A model generated the notes under the pieces. The model did not search any database. It saw nothing but the letters and a program-made list of their open reading frames with translations, and was not told where the DNA came from. DNA of 64,000 nt. Origin: AC-32 sp963821495 (lineage in GTDB: Bacteria > Actinomycetota > Thermoleophilia > Gaiellales > Gaiellaceae). A program made the position numbers and the translations under genes. Where the stretch lies: positions 744,001 through 808,000 of the forward strand of contig CAWGEA010000003.1 of the NCBI GenBank assembly GCA_963821495.1. The letters are read 5' to 3'. The number at the start of each line of letters is the position of its first letter. Position 1 is the first letter of the stretch. Shown one piece after another: positions 1 through 8,609 of the stretch.

Positions 1-450
1 TCAAGTCCTGCGGAGTCGAGCCCCGCCGTAGACGGCCAGGCCGTAGATGATCAGCATGTCGACCGCGAACATCGAGATGCCCCAGAACGGGAACGCCGGG
101 ATGAACATCAGCTGGCCGATCGAGTTCACGGCCGCCACGGAGATGCCGAACCAGCGTGCGATCTCGCTGCCGGTCAGCAGAGCGAGCGCCGCGATGCCCT
201 GGAGGATGCCCAAGATCAAGACGATCCAGCCCCAGGTGTTCAGGTCGCTGAACACGTAGTTGGCGTTCGCGACGAACACGTGCGCGTCCGCGATGGCCGC
301 GATCCCCGCGAAGAAGTTCCACAGCGCCGCGAGGCCCAGCATCACCGACGCGAACACGACCCAGCCCGTGCCCTCCGGCTCGTCGCCCACGGGCGACGCA
401 GGCGAGTCCTCATAGCGGCGGGCGATGTCGTAGTCCTGCGTGGTTCTCAT
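1..450 (-). CDS. DUF7144-type four-helix membrane protein
   Basis: A 149-residue protein of unknown function. A polar N-terminus of about 28 residues is followed by four hydrophobic stretches (roughly residues 30-55, 70-95, 97-118 and 120-142), with a short basic tail ending LRRT. The layout and length match the actinobacterial DUF7144 family of small integral membrane proteins. It is complete: its stop is the first codon of the window. It starts at ATG 450 and is divergent from the DUF1269 gene; the 219-bp gap between them holds two copies of the palindromic operator described at 511-575. I infer a stress-related inner-membrane role from the neighbours only; no catalytic motif is visible. 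Confidence 0.75.
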   Translation of the reverse strand: MRTTQDYDIARRYEDSPASPVGDEPEGTGWVVFASVMLGLAALWNFFAGIAAIADAHVFVANANYVFSDLNTWGWIVLILGILQGIAALALLTGSEIARWFGISVAAVNSIGQLMFIPAFPFWGISMFAVDMLIIYGLAVYGGARLRRT

Positions 451-510
451 GTCCGATACCTCCCTTCCGATCTTCGGTACGTCTAGCTAACCGCCGCCGG
501 TAGCCGACTA

Positions 511-575
511 CATCGCCCGAACGGGATGACTGCACTCGACCGCACTCGGCCGCGCTTCACCCCAACCGGGCGATG
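511..575. promoter_or_regulatory. Paired palindromic operator-like sites
   Basis: Site 1 (511-529, best read on the minus strand) is TCATCCCGTTCGGGCGATG. Site 2 (557-575, plus strand) is TCACCCCAACCGGGCGATG. Both belong to a seven-copy family found only in promoter gaps of the first 13.3 kb. The two lie 46 bp apart between divergent genes, as expected for a shared control region. The binding protein is not known. Confidence 0.6.
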
Positions 576-669
576 CACCGACTCCCTCGAGCTAGGAGCC
601 TGGCCGTGACGGGGTCACCCGTCGTCCGACAGTCCTGTGGGCTTACGGAAACGGGAAAGGGGTGCGGGA

Positions 670-1179
670 ATGGCCGAGCTGATCGCCATCGGGTATCCGG
701 ATGAGACGACGGCCGCCGAGGCGGAGAAGCAGGCTCAGCATCTGGCCGACGAGCTGATCATCCAGCCCGACGCGATCGCCGCGATCGTTCGCCGGAAGGA
801 CGGCACGTTCCAGGTCACGACCAACCACCACGCCGTCGCCGCGGGCGCGACCTGGGGCATGTTCTGGGGTGTCTTCTTCGGGCTGCTCTTCTTCGTGCCC
901 GTGCTCGGGATGGCGATCGGCGCCGGCCTCGGCACGCTGTTCGGGAAGCTCGAGCAAGCGGGCATCGACAAGGAGTTCCAGCGACAGGTGCGCGAGCTGC
1001 TGAAGCCGGGCACCTCGGCGCTCTTCCTCGTGCTCGAGAGGACGACACCGAGCGTCGCGATCAGAGCCATGGGCAAGTACCACGGCACGGTCCTGGAGAC
1101 CTCGCTCTCGCAGGAGGCGGAGGAGCGGTTGCAGAGCGCGCTGCATGGCGCGGAGTGGAGAGAGCCCCTTGCCGTCTAG
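670..1179 (+). CDS. DUF1269 membrane protein
   Basis: The gene encodes 169 residues from ATG 670, which follows a GGAAAGGGG-like ribosome site; an in-frame start at 637 would add only 11 unlikely residues. The DUF1269 family pattern is clear: an N-terminal alpha/beta part with a DELIIQPDAIAAIVRR stretch, a glycine-rich hydrophobic hairpin (about residues 60-95, with WGMFWGVFFGLLFF and GAGLGTLFG), and a C-terminal part like LLKPGTSALFLVLE. DUF1269 proteins are small membrane-associated proteins of unknown function, common in stress clusters. It is divergent from the DUF7144 gene and shares its paired operator. The reading frame stays open after the stop (see 1180-1347). Confidence 0.85.
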   Translation: MAELIAIGYPDETTAAEAEKQAQHLADELIIQPDAIAAIVRRKDGTFQVTTNHHAVAAGATWGMFWGVFFGLLFFVPVLGMAIGAGLGTLFGKLEQAGIDKEFQRQVRELLKPGTSALFLVLERTTPSVAIRAMGKYHGTVLETSLSQEAEERLQSALHGAEWREPLAV

Positions 1180-1347
1180 GCGCGGGGGACGAGGAGGCTC
1201 GAGAAGCTCGGCCAGCTGTGCAGCTGCTCGTGCAAGATCCTCGAGGCCGACGGCATGGTGCTCGCCGACGAGTGGATCCATCCGTCCGACCTGATCGCCG
1301 TGGGCGCGATGGCCGCAGAGCGGGCCGCCTCCGCGACGGGAGGCTAG
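1180..1347 (+). other. Open in-frame tail after the DUF1269 stop
   Basis: Directly after the TAG of the DUF1269 gene the same frame stays open for 55 codons and contains a protein-like stretch with a Cys-rich CSCSCK motif and DEWIHPSDLIAVGAM. No good start codon or ribosome site precedes it; an ATG lies at 1255. It may be the tail of a decayed gene or a very small gene. I do not recognise it. The remaining bases up to the arylsulfatase stop at 1469 show nothing else. Confidence 0.25.
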
Positions 1348-1468
1348 AGAGACACAAGGAGCGCGCATACCCGAGGCCTGCGCGCTCACCCTCACACGGG
1401 CGGCCGTTCCGAACGGTCCAGCAGGGCAGCGAGGCCACGATCGCCCCGTCTCGGCGACGAGCCGGTGC

Positions 1469-3811
1469 CTACTCCCGCTTCATCAGCGCGAGTGCCTCCT
1501 TCTCCAGGTCGACGTACTGCTCGCCGGAGACGTCGACGATCGCCTGCTTGATCGTGCCGCCGCTGAAGGCGTACGGACTCGCGCCGGCGTAGTCCGAGGT
1601 GACCGGCTCCGCCGGGTCTCGGCCGATGTTCAGGCCTTCGCCGACGAGCGAGAAGTTCCCCGGCTGGGTCATGATCTTGCCCTCGCCGACCTTCTCGTCG
1701 TCGACGAAGAGCGAGAGCGTGCCGGTCGTGGGCATCGAGTCGCCCTCGCGGACGAAGGTCGCCCCGAGGATCCGCTCCCCGGTCGGAATCTCCTTGCCCG
1801 ACTCGACGATCTGCTCGTTCGAGCCGACGAAGTTGTAGACGTACTTGAGCTTGCCGTCCTTGACGTAGAGCGCGTGGCCGCCGAAGCGAGCACCGTGCGA
1901 GAACAGCACGCCGGCGGCGTCCTCCGAGTCGACCGTCACCTCGACGGCGATCGAGTAGCTCCGGTTGCGGATGTTCACGGCGGCCGTCTCCGGCACCTCG
2001 GCCGTGTTCGGGTAGTAGACGTACCGGTCGCGGGGCGGCGAGACCTGCGGCCTCGTCGGGTCGGCCAGAACCTCCACCGCCGTCAGATCCAGCAGCGGGA
2101 GGCCGTTGTACTTGCCGGCCTCGTGGAACCACAGGGTGACCAGCTCCTGCACCTTCTCCGGATGCTCGGCCGCGAGGTCGTGGCTCTCGGTCGGGTCCTG
2201 GGTCGTGTCGTAGAGCTCCCAGCGGTCGTGCTCGTAGTTGCCCCACCCGGCGATCGTCGGGTGCACGGAGACCGCCTTCCAGCCCTTGTGCCAGATCGCC
2301 CGCGAGCCCAGCATCGAGAAGAAACCGGTCTCCTTGGGCGTCGGCACGTCGTCGCTCTCGAAGGTCGAGCGGAAGCTCACGCCCTCCAGCGGGATCTGCT
2401 GGTACCCCTTGACCGCCTCCGGGAGCTCGACGCCCAGGCAGTCGAACATCGTGGGGACGACGTCCGTCGCATGCAGGAACTGGTGCCGAAGCTCGCCCGT
2501 CGCCTCGATGCCCTTCGGCCACGAGATCACCAGTGGGTCGGCGACGCCGCCTTCGAAGTTGTAGCGCTTCCACATCTTGAACGGCGTGTTGAACGCCCAC
2601 GCCCAGCCCACCGGGTAGTGGTTGTAGGTGGCCCGCGAGCCGAGCTCGTCGAGGTACTGCAAGTTCTCCTCGATCGTGTCGGGAATGCCGTTGAAGAACT
2701 TGTTCTCGTTGACGGAGCCGTTCGGACCGCCTTCACCGCTCGCGCCGTTGTCGGACACGAGCACGACGATCGTGTTCTCGAGCTCGCCGGTCTCGTCGAG
2801 GAAGTCGAGCAGCCGCCCGATCTCGTGGTCGGTGTGGCTGAGAAAGCCCGCGTAGACCTCGGCCATGCGGCAGAAGAGCTTCTTCTCGTCCTCGGAGAGC
2901 GAATCCCACGGTCGCACGACGTCGACCGGGTTCCACGGCTTCCCCTCGACGCTCGTCTCCTCGGTGTACGGGTTCAGCGGCGTGAGCTCGGCGCCCTCCG
3001 GGAAGATCCCGAGCTTCTTCTGCCGCTCGAACACGAGCTCGCGGTAGGCCTCGTAGCCGATGTCGAACGTGCCCTCGTAGCGGTCGATCCATTCCTTTGG
3101 CGCATGGTGCGGCGCGTGCGTCGCTCCGGGGCAGAAGTACATGAAGAACGGCTTGTCCGGGACGAGCGTCTTTGCGTCGCGGATGAACTCGATCGCCTTG
3201 TCCGTCAGGTCCGTCGTCAGGTGGTAGCCGTCCTCCGGCATCGAGGGCTGATCGACGGGATGGTTGTCGTAGACCAGGTCCGGATACCACTGGTTCGTCT
3301 CGCCCCCGAGGAAGCCGTAATAGCGCTCGAAGCCGCGGCCGACCGGCCAGTTGCGCTTCGTCGCGGCCATGTTCATCTCGTCGGCGGCGACGAGGTGCCA
3401 CTTCCCGAGCATGTACGTGTTCCAGCCCCGCTCGCCGAGCACCTCGGCGATCGTCGCGCACTCGAAGGGAATGTGCCCGTTCGAGTTGGGAAAGCCGGTC
3501 GTCGCCTCGGCGATGCAGGCCATGCCGTTCGTCGTGTGGTTGCGGCCGGTGAGCAACGAGGAGCGTGTCGGCGAGCAGAGCGCGGTCGTATGCCAGTTCG
3601 TGTAGGTGAGGCCCTTCGCTGCGAGCTTGTTGATGTTGGGCGTCTCGATCAGGCCACCCCACGGCTCCATTGCGGAGAAGCCGACGTCGTCGAGCACGAT
3701 GTAGAGCACGTTCGGGGCCCCCTGCGGCGCCTCGGGTTGCATGTACGGCTCCCAGTCAGGGGTGGAGTCGCGCGTATCGACGTTGATCACGCCCTTGAAC
3801 CTCGTGCTCAT
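1469..3811 (-). CDS. Arylsulfatase (formylglycine-dependent sulfatase) with C-terminal jelly-roll-like domain
   Basis: The gene encodes 780 residues from ATG 3811, preceded by GGAGGAAGGGAGA. The alkaline-phosphatase-superfamily core shows NVLYIVLDDVG (metal Asp41/Asp42), the sulfatase signature CSPTRSSLLTGR with the formylglycine Cys79, GKWHL, and a VSDNG metal motif. It would hydrolyse sulfate esters once Cys79 is matured by a formylglycine-generating enzyme or another maturase, none of which is in this window. Residues from about 560 to 760 form a beta-rich segment like the concanavalin/LamG-type tails of large actinobacterial arylsulfatases. No signal peptide is visible, so a cytoplasmic location is inferred. 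The gene is divergent from the holin/phosphatase operon, with a perfect operator palindrome in the gap. Confidence 0.9.
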   Translation of the reverse strand: MSTRFKGVINVDTRDSTPDWEPYMQPEAPQGAPNVLYIVLDDVGFSAMEPWGGLIETPNINKLAAKGLTYTNWHTTALCSPTRSSLLTGRNHTTNGMACIAEATTGFPNSNGHIPFECATIAEVLGERGWNTYMLGKWHLVAADEMNMAATKRNWPVGRGFERYYGFLGGETNQWYPDLVYDNHPVDQPSMPEDGYHLTTDLTDKAIEFIRDAKTLVPDKPFFMYFCPGATHAPHHAPKEWIDRYEGTFDIGYEAYRELVFERQKKLGIFPEGAELTPLNPYTEETSVEGKPWNPVDVVRPWDSLSEDEKKLFCRMAEVYAGFLSHTDHEIGRLLDFLDETGELENTIVVLVSDNGASGEGGPNGSVNENKFFNGIPDTIEENLQYLDELGSRATYNHYPVGWAWAFNTPFKMWKRYNFEGGVADPLVISWPKGIEATGELRHQFLHATDVVPTMFDCLGVELPEAVKGYQQIPLEGVSFRSTFESDDVPTPKETGFFSMLGSRAIWHKGWKAVSVHPTIAGWGNYEHDRWELYDTTQDPTESHDLAAEHPEKVQELVTLWFHEAGKYNGLPLLDLTAVEVLADPTRPQVSPPRDRYVYYPNTAEVPETAAVNIRNRSYSIAVEVTVDSEDAAGVLFSHGARFGGHALYVKDGKLKYVYNFVGSNEQIVESGKEIPTGERILGATFVREGDSMPTTGTLSLFVDDEKVGEGKIMTQPGNFSLVGEGLNIGRDPAEPVTSDYAGASPYAFSGGTIKQAIVDVSGEQYVDLEKEALALMKRE

Positions 3812-3921
3812 GCCGTCTCCCTTCCTCCGGACCACCGGGCCTGCACCGGCAGCGCGCTCCCCGCGCGCCGGCTCGCTCCGGCCGAGTCGCGTCAAGTTCC
3901 GCGAACGACCCTGCCGGTGCA

Positions 3922-3940
3922 TCATCCGTTCCGGATGAAG
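3922..3940. promoter_or_regulatory. Palindromic operator-like site
   Basis: TCATCCGTTCCGGATGA at 3922-3938 is a perfect palindrome (TCATCCG, 3-bp centre, CGGATGA). It lies 111 bp upstream of the arylsulfatase start and 98 bp upstream of the divergent holin/phosphatase gene. It is one of seven related sites. Confidence 0.6.
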
Positions 3941-4035
3941 CACGGATCCGCAGGTGGTAGCGCCCATGGAGCGGCCCGGCCCTTTCGTCCCGTGCGGGTG
4001 AGGCAGCGGTCCCCGGAGAAGCGGACAATCGCCTC

Positions 4036-6090
4036 GTGACGACGAGATCGTCCGGGAACCTGGAGTACTCGGAGCGGCCGGGCTGGGACGTCGGGCGGCC
4101 CCGCCTCCACGTCCTGCGACTCCTCCTGGCCTGGGCCGTCTCGGCGCTCGCCCTGGTAATCGCGGCGTGGATCGTCCCCGGCGCGGACGTGAAGAATTTC
4201 GCCGGAGCGCTGGCGGCCGCGGCGGTGATCGCGGTGCTCAACGCCGTCCTGCCTCCGCTCGTCGCGGCGTTGCCTCTGCCCCTGATGGCGCTCCTCGGCT
4301 TCGTGATCGTGCTCGCGCTCGACGCGGCGATGCTGCTGGCCGCGGATGACATCACCAACGGCGACATCTCCGTCGACTCGTTCTGGTCGGCGCTCGGCGT
4401 CTCGCTCGTCGCCGCGGCGGCGGGCGTGGTGCTCCACGTGGTGCTCGGGACGAACGACGACGACACGTACACGCTCCGGGTGATCCAGCGCATCGCGCGG
4501 CGGTCGGGCGAACGCGAGGAGACGGATGTCCCCGGGATCATCTTCCTGGAGATCGACGGGCTCGCCCTCCCGGTCCTCCAGACCGCGATCCGCAACGGCA
4601 GCGCGCCGACGATGGCGCGCTGGCTCCAGGAGGGCTCGCACGAGCTCGTGGAGTGGGAGACCGATCTCTCCTCCCAGACCGGCGCGAGCCAGGCGGGGAT
4701 CCTGCTCGGCTCGAACGACGACATCCCGGCCTTTCGCTGGGTCGAGAAGGAGACGGCGACGCTGATGGTGTGCTCCGCCCCCGCCGACTGCGCCGAGATC
4801 GAGCGGCGTCACCTCTGCGGCCGCGGGCTGCTCGCCGACGGAGGCGCCAGCCGCGGCAACCTGCTTTCCGGCGAGGCCGACCACGTCATCCTCACCGCCA
4901 GCCGCAGCGAGGCCGAGCGCCGTGCGAACCCCGGCTACCGGGCGTTCTTCGCCAACGGCTTCAACGTCGTGCGGTCGCTGGTGCTGTTCTTCTGGGAGGT
5001 CGTCGTGGAGATCACCGCAGCGTCGCGGGCCAGGCGCCGGGACGTCCAGCCGCGCGGCCATCGCGGCGGCTACTACCCCCTGCTGCGCGCGGCGCTCTGC
5101 GTGGTCGTCCGCGACCTGATCGTCTACGGCGTCCTCACGGACATGATGAAGGGGCGGCCCGCGATCTACGCCACCTTCTCGAGCTACGACGAGGTCGCGC
5201 ACCACTCCGGGCTCGAACGCGCCGACACGATGGAGGCGCTGCGCAAGCTCGACCAGCAGTTCGGACGCATCGAGCGCGCGCGCCGCTACGCCTCTCGTCC
5301 CTACGAGATCGTCGTCCTCTCCGACCACGGGCAGACGCAGGGCGCGACCTTCAAGCAGCGCAACGGCTACGGCCTCGAGGAGCTCGTGCGGCGTTCGGTC
5401 GAGCAGGCGGACGTCGCCGAGCTCGGAACCGGCGACGAGAACCAGGCAACCGTCGGCCGCGCGGTCGACGAGGCCTCGGGTCACAAGAGCAAGAAGCCCT
5501 CCAAGAAGGACGTCAGCGGTCGCGACGTCGTCGTCTTGGGCTCCGGCAACCTCGGCCTCATCTACCTGCTCGACGAGCCGCGCAGGCTCTCGCTCGAGGA
5601 GATCGAGGCGCGGCATCCGCGCCTGCTGCCGGCGCTGCGCGCCCATCCCCACATCGGCTGGCTGCTCGTCCGCTCCGAGCGCGACGGCGCCCTGGTGCTC
5701 GGCCCGCGCGGCACCCGCTACCTCGAGAGCGGCCGCGTCGAGGGCGAGGACCCGCTGGCGGACTACTCGCCGACCGCGGCAGAGCATCTCCTGCGCTCGG
5801 ACGGGTTCGCGCACGTTGCCGACCTGATGGTCGGCAGCTTCTACGACCCCGCGCTGGAGGAGGGCTGCGCGTTCGAGGAGCTGATCTCCTTCCACGGCGG
5901 GATCGGCGGCCCCCAGACCCGGCCCTTCGTCCTCCATCCCTCGGAGCTGAAGCCACCGGGCGAGCCGATCGTCGGCGCGGCGGCGGTGAACGAGCTGCTC
6001 CTCGCATGGAGACACGGGCTCCAGGCCGGTCCGGAGGCGCCGCCTGGCCCCGAGGTCGCCGTCGCCGCAACTGCCCGGTCGGAGGCGTGA
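4036..6090 (+). CDS. Phage-holin-like membrane domain fused to alkaline-phosphatase-superfamily domain
   Basis: The gene encodes 684 residues from GTG 4036. Residues ~25-140 hold four hydrophobic helices resembling the holin-like (4TM) family. From about 165 an alkaline-phosphatase-superfamily hydrolase begins: GIIFLEIDGLA (metal Asp), SSQTGASQAGILLG as the likely nucleophile loop, YATFSSYDEVAHHSG and VVLSDHGQTQG as metal motifs. The architecture implies a membrane-anchored phosphodiesterase or phosphatase; its substrate (polymer, lipid or nucleotide) cannot be read. Thirteen intervening residues of KSKKPSKK type suggest a charged insertion near 480. It is the first gene of an operon with two YihY proteins (gap 4 bp, then a 20-bp overlap), so a joint envelope role is inferred. 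Confidence 0.85.
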   Translation: MTTRSSGNLEYSERPGWDVGRPRLHVLRLLLAWAVSALALVIAAWIVPGADVKNFAGALAAAAVIAVLNAVLPPLVAALPLPLMALLGFVIVLALDAAMLLAADDITNGDISVDSFWSALGVSLVAAAAGVVLHVVLGTNDDDTYTLRVIQRIARRSGEREETDVPGIIFLEIDGLALPVLQTAIRNGSAPTMARWLQEGSHELVEWETDLSSQTGASQAGILLGSNDDIPAFRWVEKETATLMVCSAPADCAEIERRHLCGRGLLADGGASRGNLLSGEADHVILTASRSEAERRANPGYRAFFANGFNVVRSLVLFFWEVVVEITAASRARRRDVQPRGHRGGYYPLLRAALCVVVRDLIVYGVLTDMMKGRPAIYATFSSYDEVAHHSGLERADTMEALRKLDQQFGRIERARRYASRPYEIVVLSDHGQTQGATFKQRNGYGLEELVRRSVEQADVAELGTGDENQATVGRAVDEASGHKSKKPSKKDVSGRDVVVLGSGNLGLIYLLDEPRRLSLEEIEARHPRLLPALRAHPHIGWLLVRSERDGALVLGPRGTRYLESGRVEGEDPLADYSPTAAEHLLRSDGFAHVADLMVGSFYDPALEEGCAFEELISFHGGIGGPQTRPFVLHPSELKPPGEPIVGAAAVNELLLAWRHGLQAGPEAPPGPEVAVAATARSEA

Positions 6091-6094
6091 GCGG

Positions 6095-6961
6095 ATGAGC
6101 AGCGCCCGGGCGGCCCCGGGCGGCGGCCGGGTAGCGGCCGTGCAGGGGTGGCTCGCGGGCAAGGCGGACACCCGGATCGGCAGGCTCGCGTCCCAGTGGT
6201 TCCGCCGGTACTTCGAGGCAAGCCGCAACTCTGCCTCGGCGGCGACGGTCTACTCCGCTCTCTCGGTCTTCCCGGTCGCGATGGTCGCGATCGCGTTCTT
6301 CAACTGGTCGGGAGGCGATACCAACGCGTTCGCCGACCGGCTGATCGATCACCTCAGGCTGAGCGGTCAGACGGCCGACCTCGTACGGGAGACGTTCGGC
6401 ACCGCCTCGTCCAACGCGCTCGCGGCCACGATCGCAGCCGTCGCCGGCTTCCTGCTGTGGGGTCTCGGCATCGGGCAGATCGTGCAGAACCTCTATGCGC
6501 GCCTCTGGCGGATCGAGGTCGGCTCGGCGGCCGACCAGGCGCTGTTCGCGCTCTGGTTCTTCGTCGTCTGCGGGCTGGTCGCGTTCATGGCGGTCGGGGC
6601 CGAGCAGCTCCGCGCGGCGGGCCTGCTCGTGCTCGTGCCGGCCTGGTTCGCCGGCTCGATGCTCTTCTGGCTCTGGACGCCGCGCTTCCTGCTGCACGGC
6701 CGGATCGGGCTGCGGGCACTGATGCCGGGTGCGCTCCTCGCCACCGGGGTCCTGGGCGGCACGGTCCTCACGGCGCCGTTCTGGGTCGCGAGCACGCTGA
6801 ACGCGCAGGGGCAGGCGTTCGGGTCCTTCGGGATCGCCCTCGCCGTGCTCGCTTACTCGTTCATCGTGATCACGATCGCGCTGGTCTGCGCGACCTTCTC
6901 GCCCGTCTGGGCCGAGTGGCGCGAGGCCGAGAGGCTGCGTCATGACGGAGCCCCGCAGTAA
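6095..6961 (+). CDS. YihY/BrkB-type integral membrane protein
   Basis: The gene encodes 288 residues from ATG 6095, four bases after the previous stop. It shows an N-terminal segment WFRRYFEASRNSASAATVYSALSVFPVAMVAIAF and further hydrophobic spans to about residue 272, six in all, as in the YihY (UPF0761) family. The family is often misnamed ribonuclease BN and its function is unknown. The gene overlaps the next YihY gene by 20 bp. Two diverged copies side by side suggest a heteromeric membrane complex working with the upstream holin/phosphatase fusion; this is inference. Confidence 0.8.
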   Translation: MSSARAAPGGGRVAAVQGWLAGKADTRIGRLASQWFRRYFEASRNSASAATVYSALSVFPVAMVAIAFFNWSGGDTNAFADRLIDHLRLSGQTADLVRETFGTASSNALAATIAAVAGFLLWGLGIGQIVQNLYARLWRIEVGSAADQALFALWFFVVCGLVAFMAVGAEQLRAAGLLVLVPAWFAGSMLFWLWTPRFLLHGRIGLRALMPGALLATGVLGGTVLTAPFWVASTLNAQGQAFGSFGIALAVLAYSFIVITIALVCATFSPVWAEWREAERLRHDGAPQ

Positions 6962-7919
6962 CCGCCCCGAGCCGCTGGAGCTGCCGCCCCCGAGGCGGAC
7001 GTTGCTCGGGCGCCTCGCCGGCTGGCTCGAGCATGCACGCGCGCTGAGGAGCTGGGTCGAGGCGGCGCGCCACCGCTCGGCGGCCCTCGACGTGACCCTG
7101 GAGACGATCGAGCGCGACTCGGAGATCGGCGGAGGGATGCTCGCCGGTGCGCTTTCCTACCGGCTGTTCGTCTTCTCCCTGCCGCTGTCGTTCTTCCTGA
7201 TCTCCGGCATCGGGCTGCTGGCGAGCGCGATCGGCAGAAAGCCAAACCTGATCGTGAACTCCGTCGGCTTCGCCGGAGTGATCACGAGGCAGGTTGCGAA
7301 CGCCTCGGAGGGTTCCTCCAACTGGTGGGTGATCCTCAGCTCGTTCGTCGCCCTCGTGTACGTCACTCGCGTGCTGCTGCGTGCGGTCACGATCGTCCAC
7401 GCGCTCGCGTGGGAGCGTTCCGCCGCCTCGGTCAAGGTGAGCGCCCGCTCGCTCGGCGTCTTCGGCGCGATGGTGTTCGCACAGCTCGGGCTCGTCGCCG
7501 CGATCGGCGCGATCAACCACCGGACGCCGCTCGGCGGCCTCGTCGCCCTCGTCCTCTTCGTGTTCGTGCTCGCGGGACTGTGGCTGGTCGTCTCGCTGCA
7601 GGTCCCGCACGCCGACGCCCGCTGGACCGACCTGATCCCGGGATCGTTGTTCTACGCGCTCGGCATGGTCGCCGTCGTCCTGTTCAACATCCTCCTGTTC
7701 GCGCGGCTGCTGGAGGAGAAGTCGAGCACCTACGGCGCGCTCGGACTCGCAGCCACGCTCCTGCTCGGCTTGTTCCTGATCGGGCGCGTGATCGTCGGTG
7801 CCGCCGTGGTGAACGTCACGCTCTACGAGCACCGGGCCCGCAAGCGCGACCGCCGGGAGTCACCGCCCGCGCCGAGCGACGACCGCACAGACGAGCCGGC
7901 GGCGCGTCACCGTCGCTGA
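6942..7919 (+). CDS. Second YihY/BrkB-like integral membrane protein
   Basis: A protein of 325 residues starting inside the preceding gene. It has a 60-residue polar N-terminus, then the YihY-like GGGMLAGALSYRLFVFSLPLSFFLISGIGL, and about six membrane spans to residue 295, ending in a charged tail (RKRDRRESPPAPSDDRTDEP). It is diverged from its neighbour, so this is an old duplication or separate recruitment. It ends the three-gene operon and converges on the ion channel gene 10 bp away. Confidence 0.78.
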   Translation: MTEPRSNRPEPLELPPPRRTLLGRLAGWLEHARALRSWVEAARHRSAALDVTLETIERDSEIGGGMLAGALSYRLFVFSLPLSFFLISGIGLLASAIGRKPNLIVNSVGFAGVITRQVANASEGSSNWWVILSSFVALVYVTRVLLRAVTIVHALAWERSAASVKVSARSLGVFGAMVFAQLGLVAAIGAINHRTPLGGLVALVLFVFVLAGLWLVVSLQVPHADARWTDLIPGSLFYALGMVAVVLFNILLFARLLEEKSSTYGALGLAATLLLGLFLIGRVIVGAAVVNVTLYEHRARKRDRRESPPAPSDDRTDEPAARHRR

Positions 7920-7929
7920 CGGCGGGAGC

Positions 7930-8436
7930 TCAGTGCGCGCCGAGCTGGCGGAGCATCGACTCGAGCCGGTCGAGGCGCTCGGCGAGCTCGTCGAAGCGCG
8001 CCTCGGATCGCGCTTCGTCACCCGCCGCTTCGGCGACGGCGCGCTCTTGCTCGGCGCGGGCAACGAAGGTCGAGGTGATCGCGGCGGTGATGATCGCCAG
8101 GAAGGCGATCCCCTCGAGCATCACGAGCGCACCGACGAGACGGCCGCCGAGATTCCTCGGCGTCACGTCGCCGTAGCCGACCGTGGTCACCGTCTGGAGC
8201 GACCACCACATGCCTACCCAGACACTCGAGTACTCGTGCGGGTCGAGCAGCCTGATCACGACGCCGCCCGCGACGACCAGGAGCAGCGTCGCCGTCACGA
8301 TCACGCTCGCCGCCAGTCGGATCGACGGCGGCTCGCGCAGGAACTTCGACATGCGCCGCTCGACCACGTTGAAGCGCGGCGCGGGCCGACCTGTCTGGCC
8401 GGCATCGCCGGGCGGCGGGCGCCCCGGACTCGTCAC
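7930..8436 (-). CDS. Two-helix potassium channel
   Basis: The gene encodes 168 residues from GTG 8436. A first membrane helix lies at about 42-62, a pore loop with the canonical K+ selectivity filter TVGYGD at 85-90, and a second helix at about 97-122 (Ion_trans_2 architecture). A C-terminal coiled coil (about 128-165, ERLDRLESMLRQL) probably drives tetramerisation. No cyclic-nucleotide or RCK domain is present, so gating is unknown. It is divergent from the MFS exporter with one operator site in the gap. Confidence 0.88.
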   Translation of the reverse strand: MTSPGRPPPGDAGQTGRPAPRFNVVERRMSKFLREPPSIRLAASVIVTATLLLVVAGGVVIRLLDPHEYSSVWVGMWWSLQTVTTVGYGDVTPRNLGGRLVGALVMLEGIAFLAIITAAITSTFVARAEQERAVAEAAGDEARSEARFDELAERLDRLESMLRQLGAH

Positions 8437-8487
8437 GCGTCGATCATCTCAACTCCGGGTGACCCCCACCAAGGATGCGGCGCCGGC

Positions 8488-8506
8488 CTTCGCCCTGATC
8501 GGATGA
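8488..8506. promoter_or_regulatory. Palindromic operator-like site (minus-strand orientation)
   Basis: On the minus strand this reads TCATCCGATCAGGGCGAAG, matching the family consensus at most fixed positions. It lies 52 bp upstream of the potassium channel start and about 100 bp upstream of the divergent MFS gene. Confidence 0.5.
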
Positions 8507-8609
8507 CGCACGCGCATGCCGGCGTCGGGGAGGATGGTGCCCGTCCCACGAGCGCGCGACCGGGACGAGTCGCCGCGTTGACGAGCGGCATCCGACGGAA
8601 GGAGGCGTG

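Noticed and set aside
1874..4039. A 721-codon plus-strand frame opposite the arylsulfatase.
   Set aside because: It is the antisense frame of a strongly supported gene in high-GC DNA; its product is Arg/Val/Asp-rich without family features.
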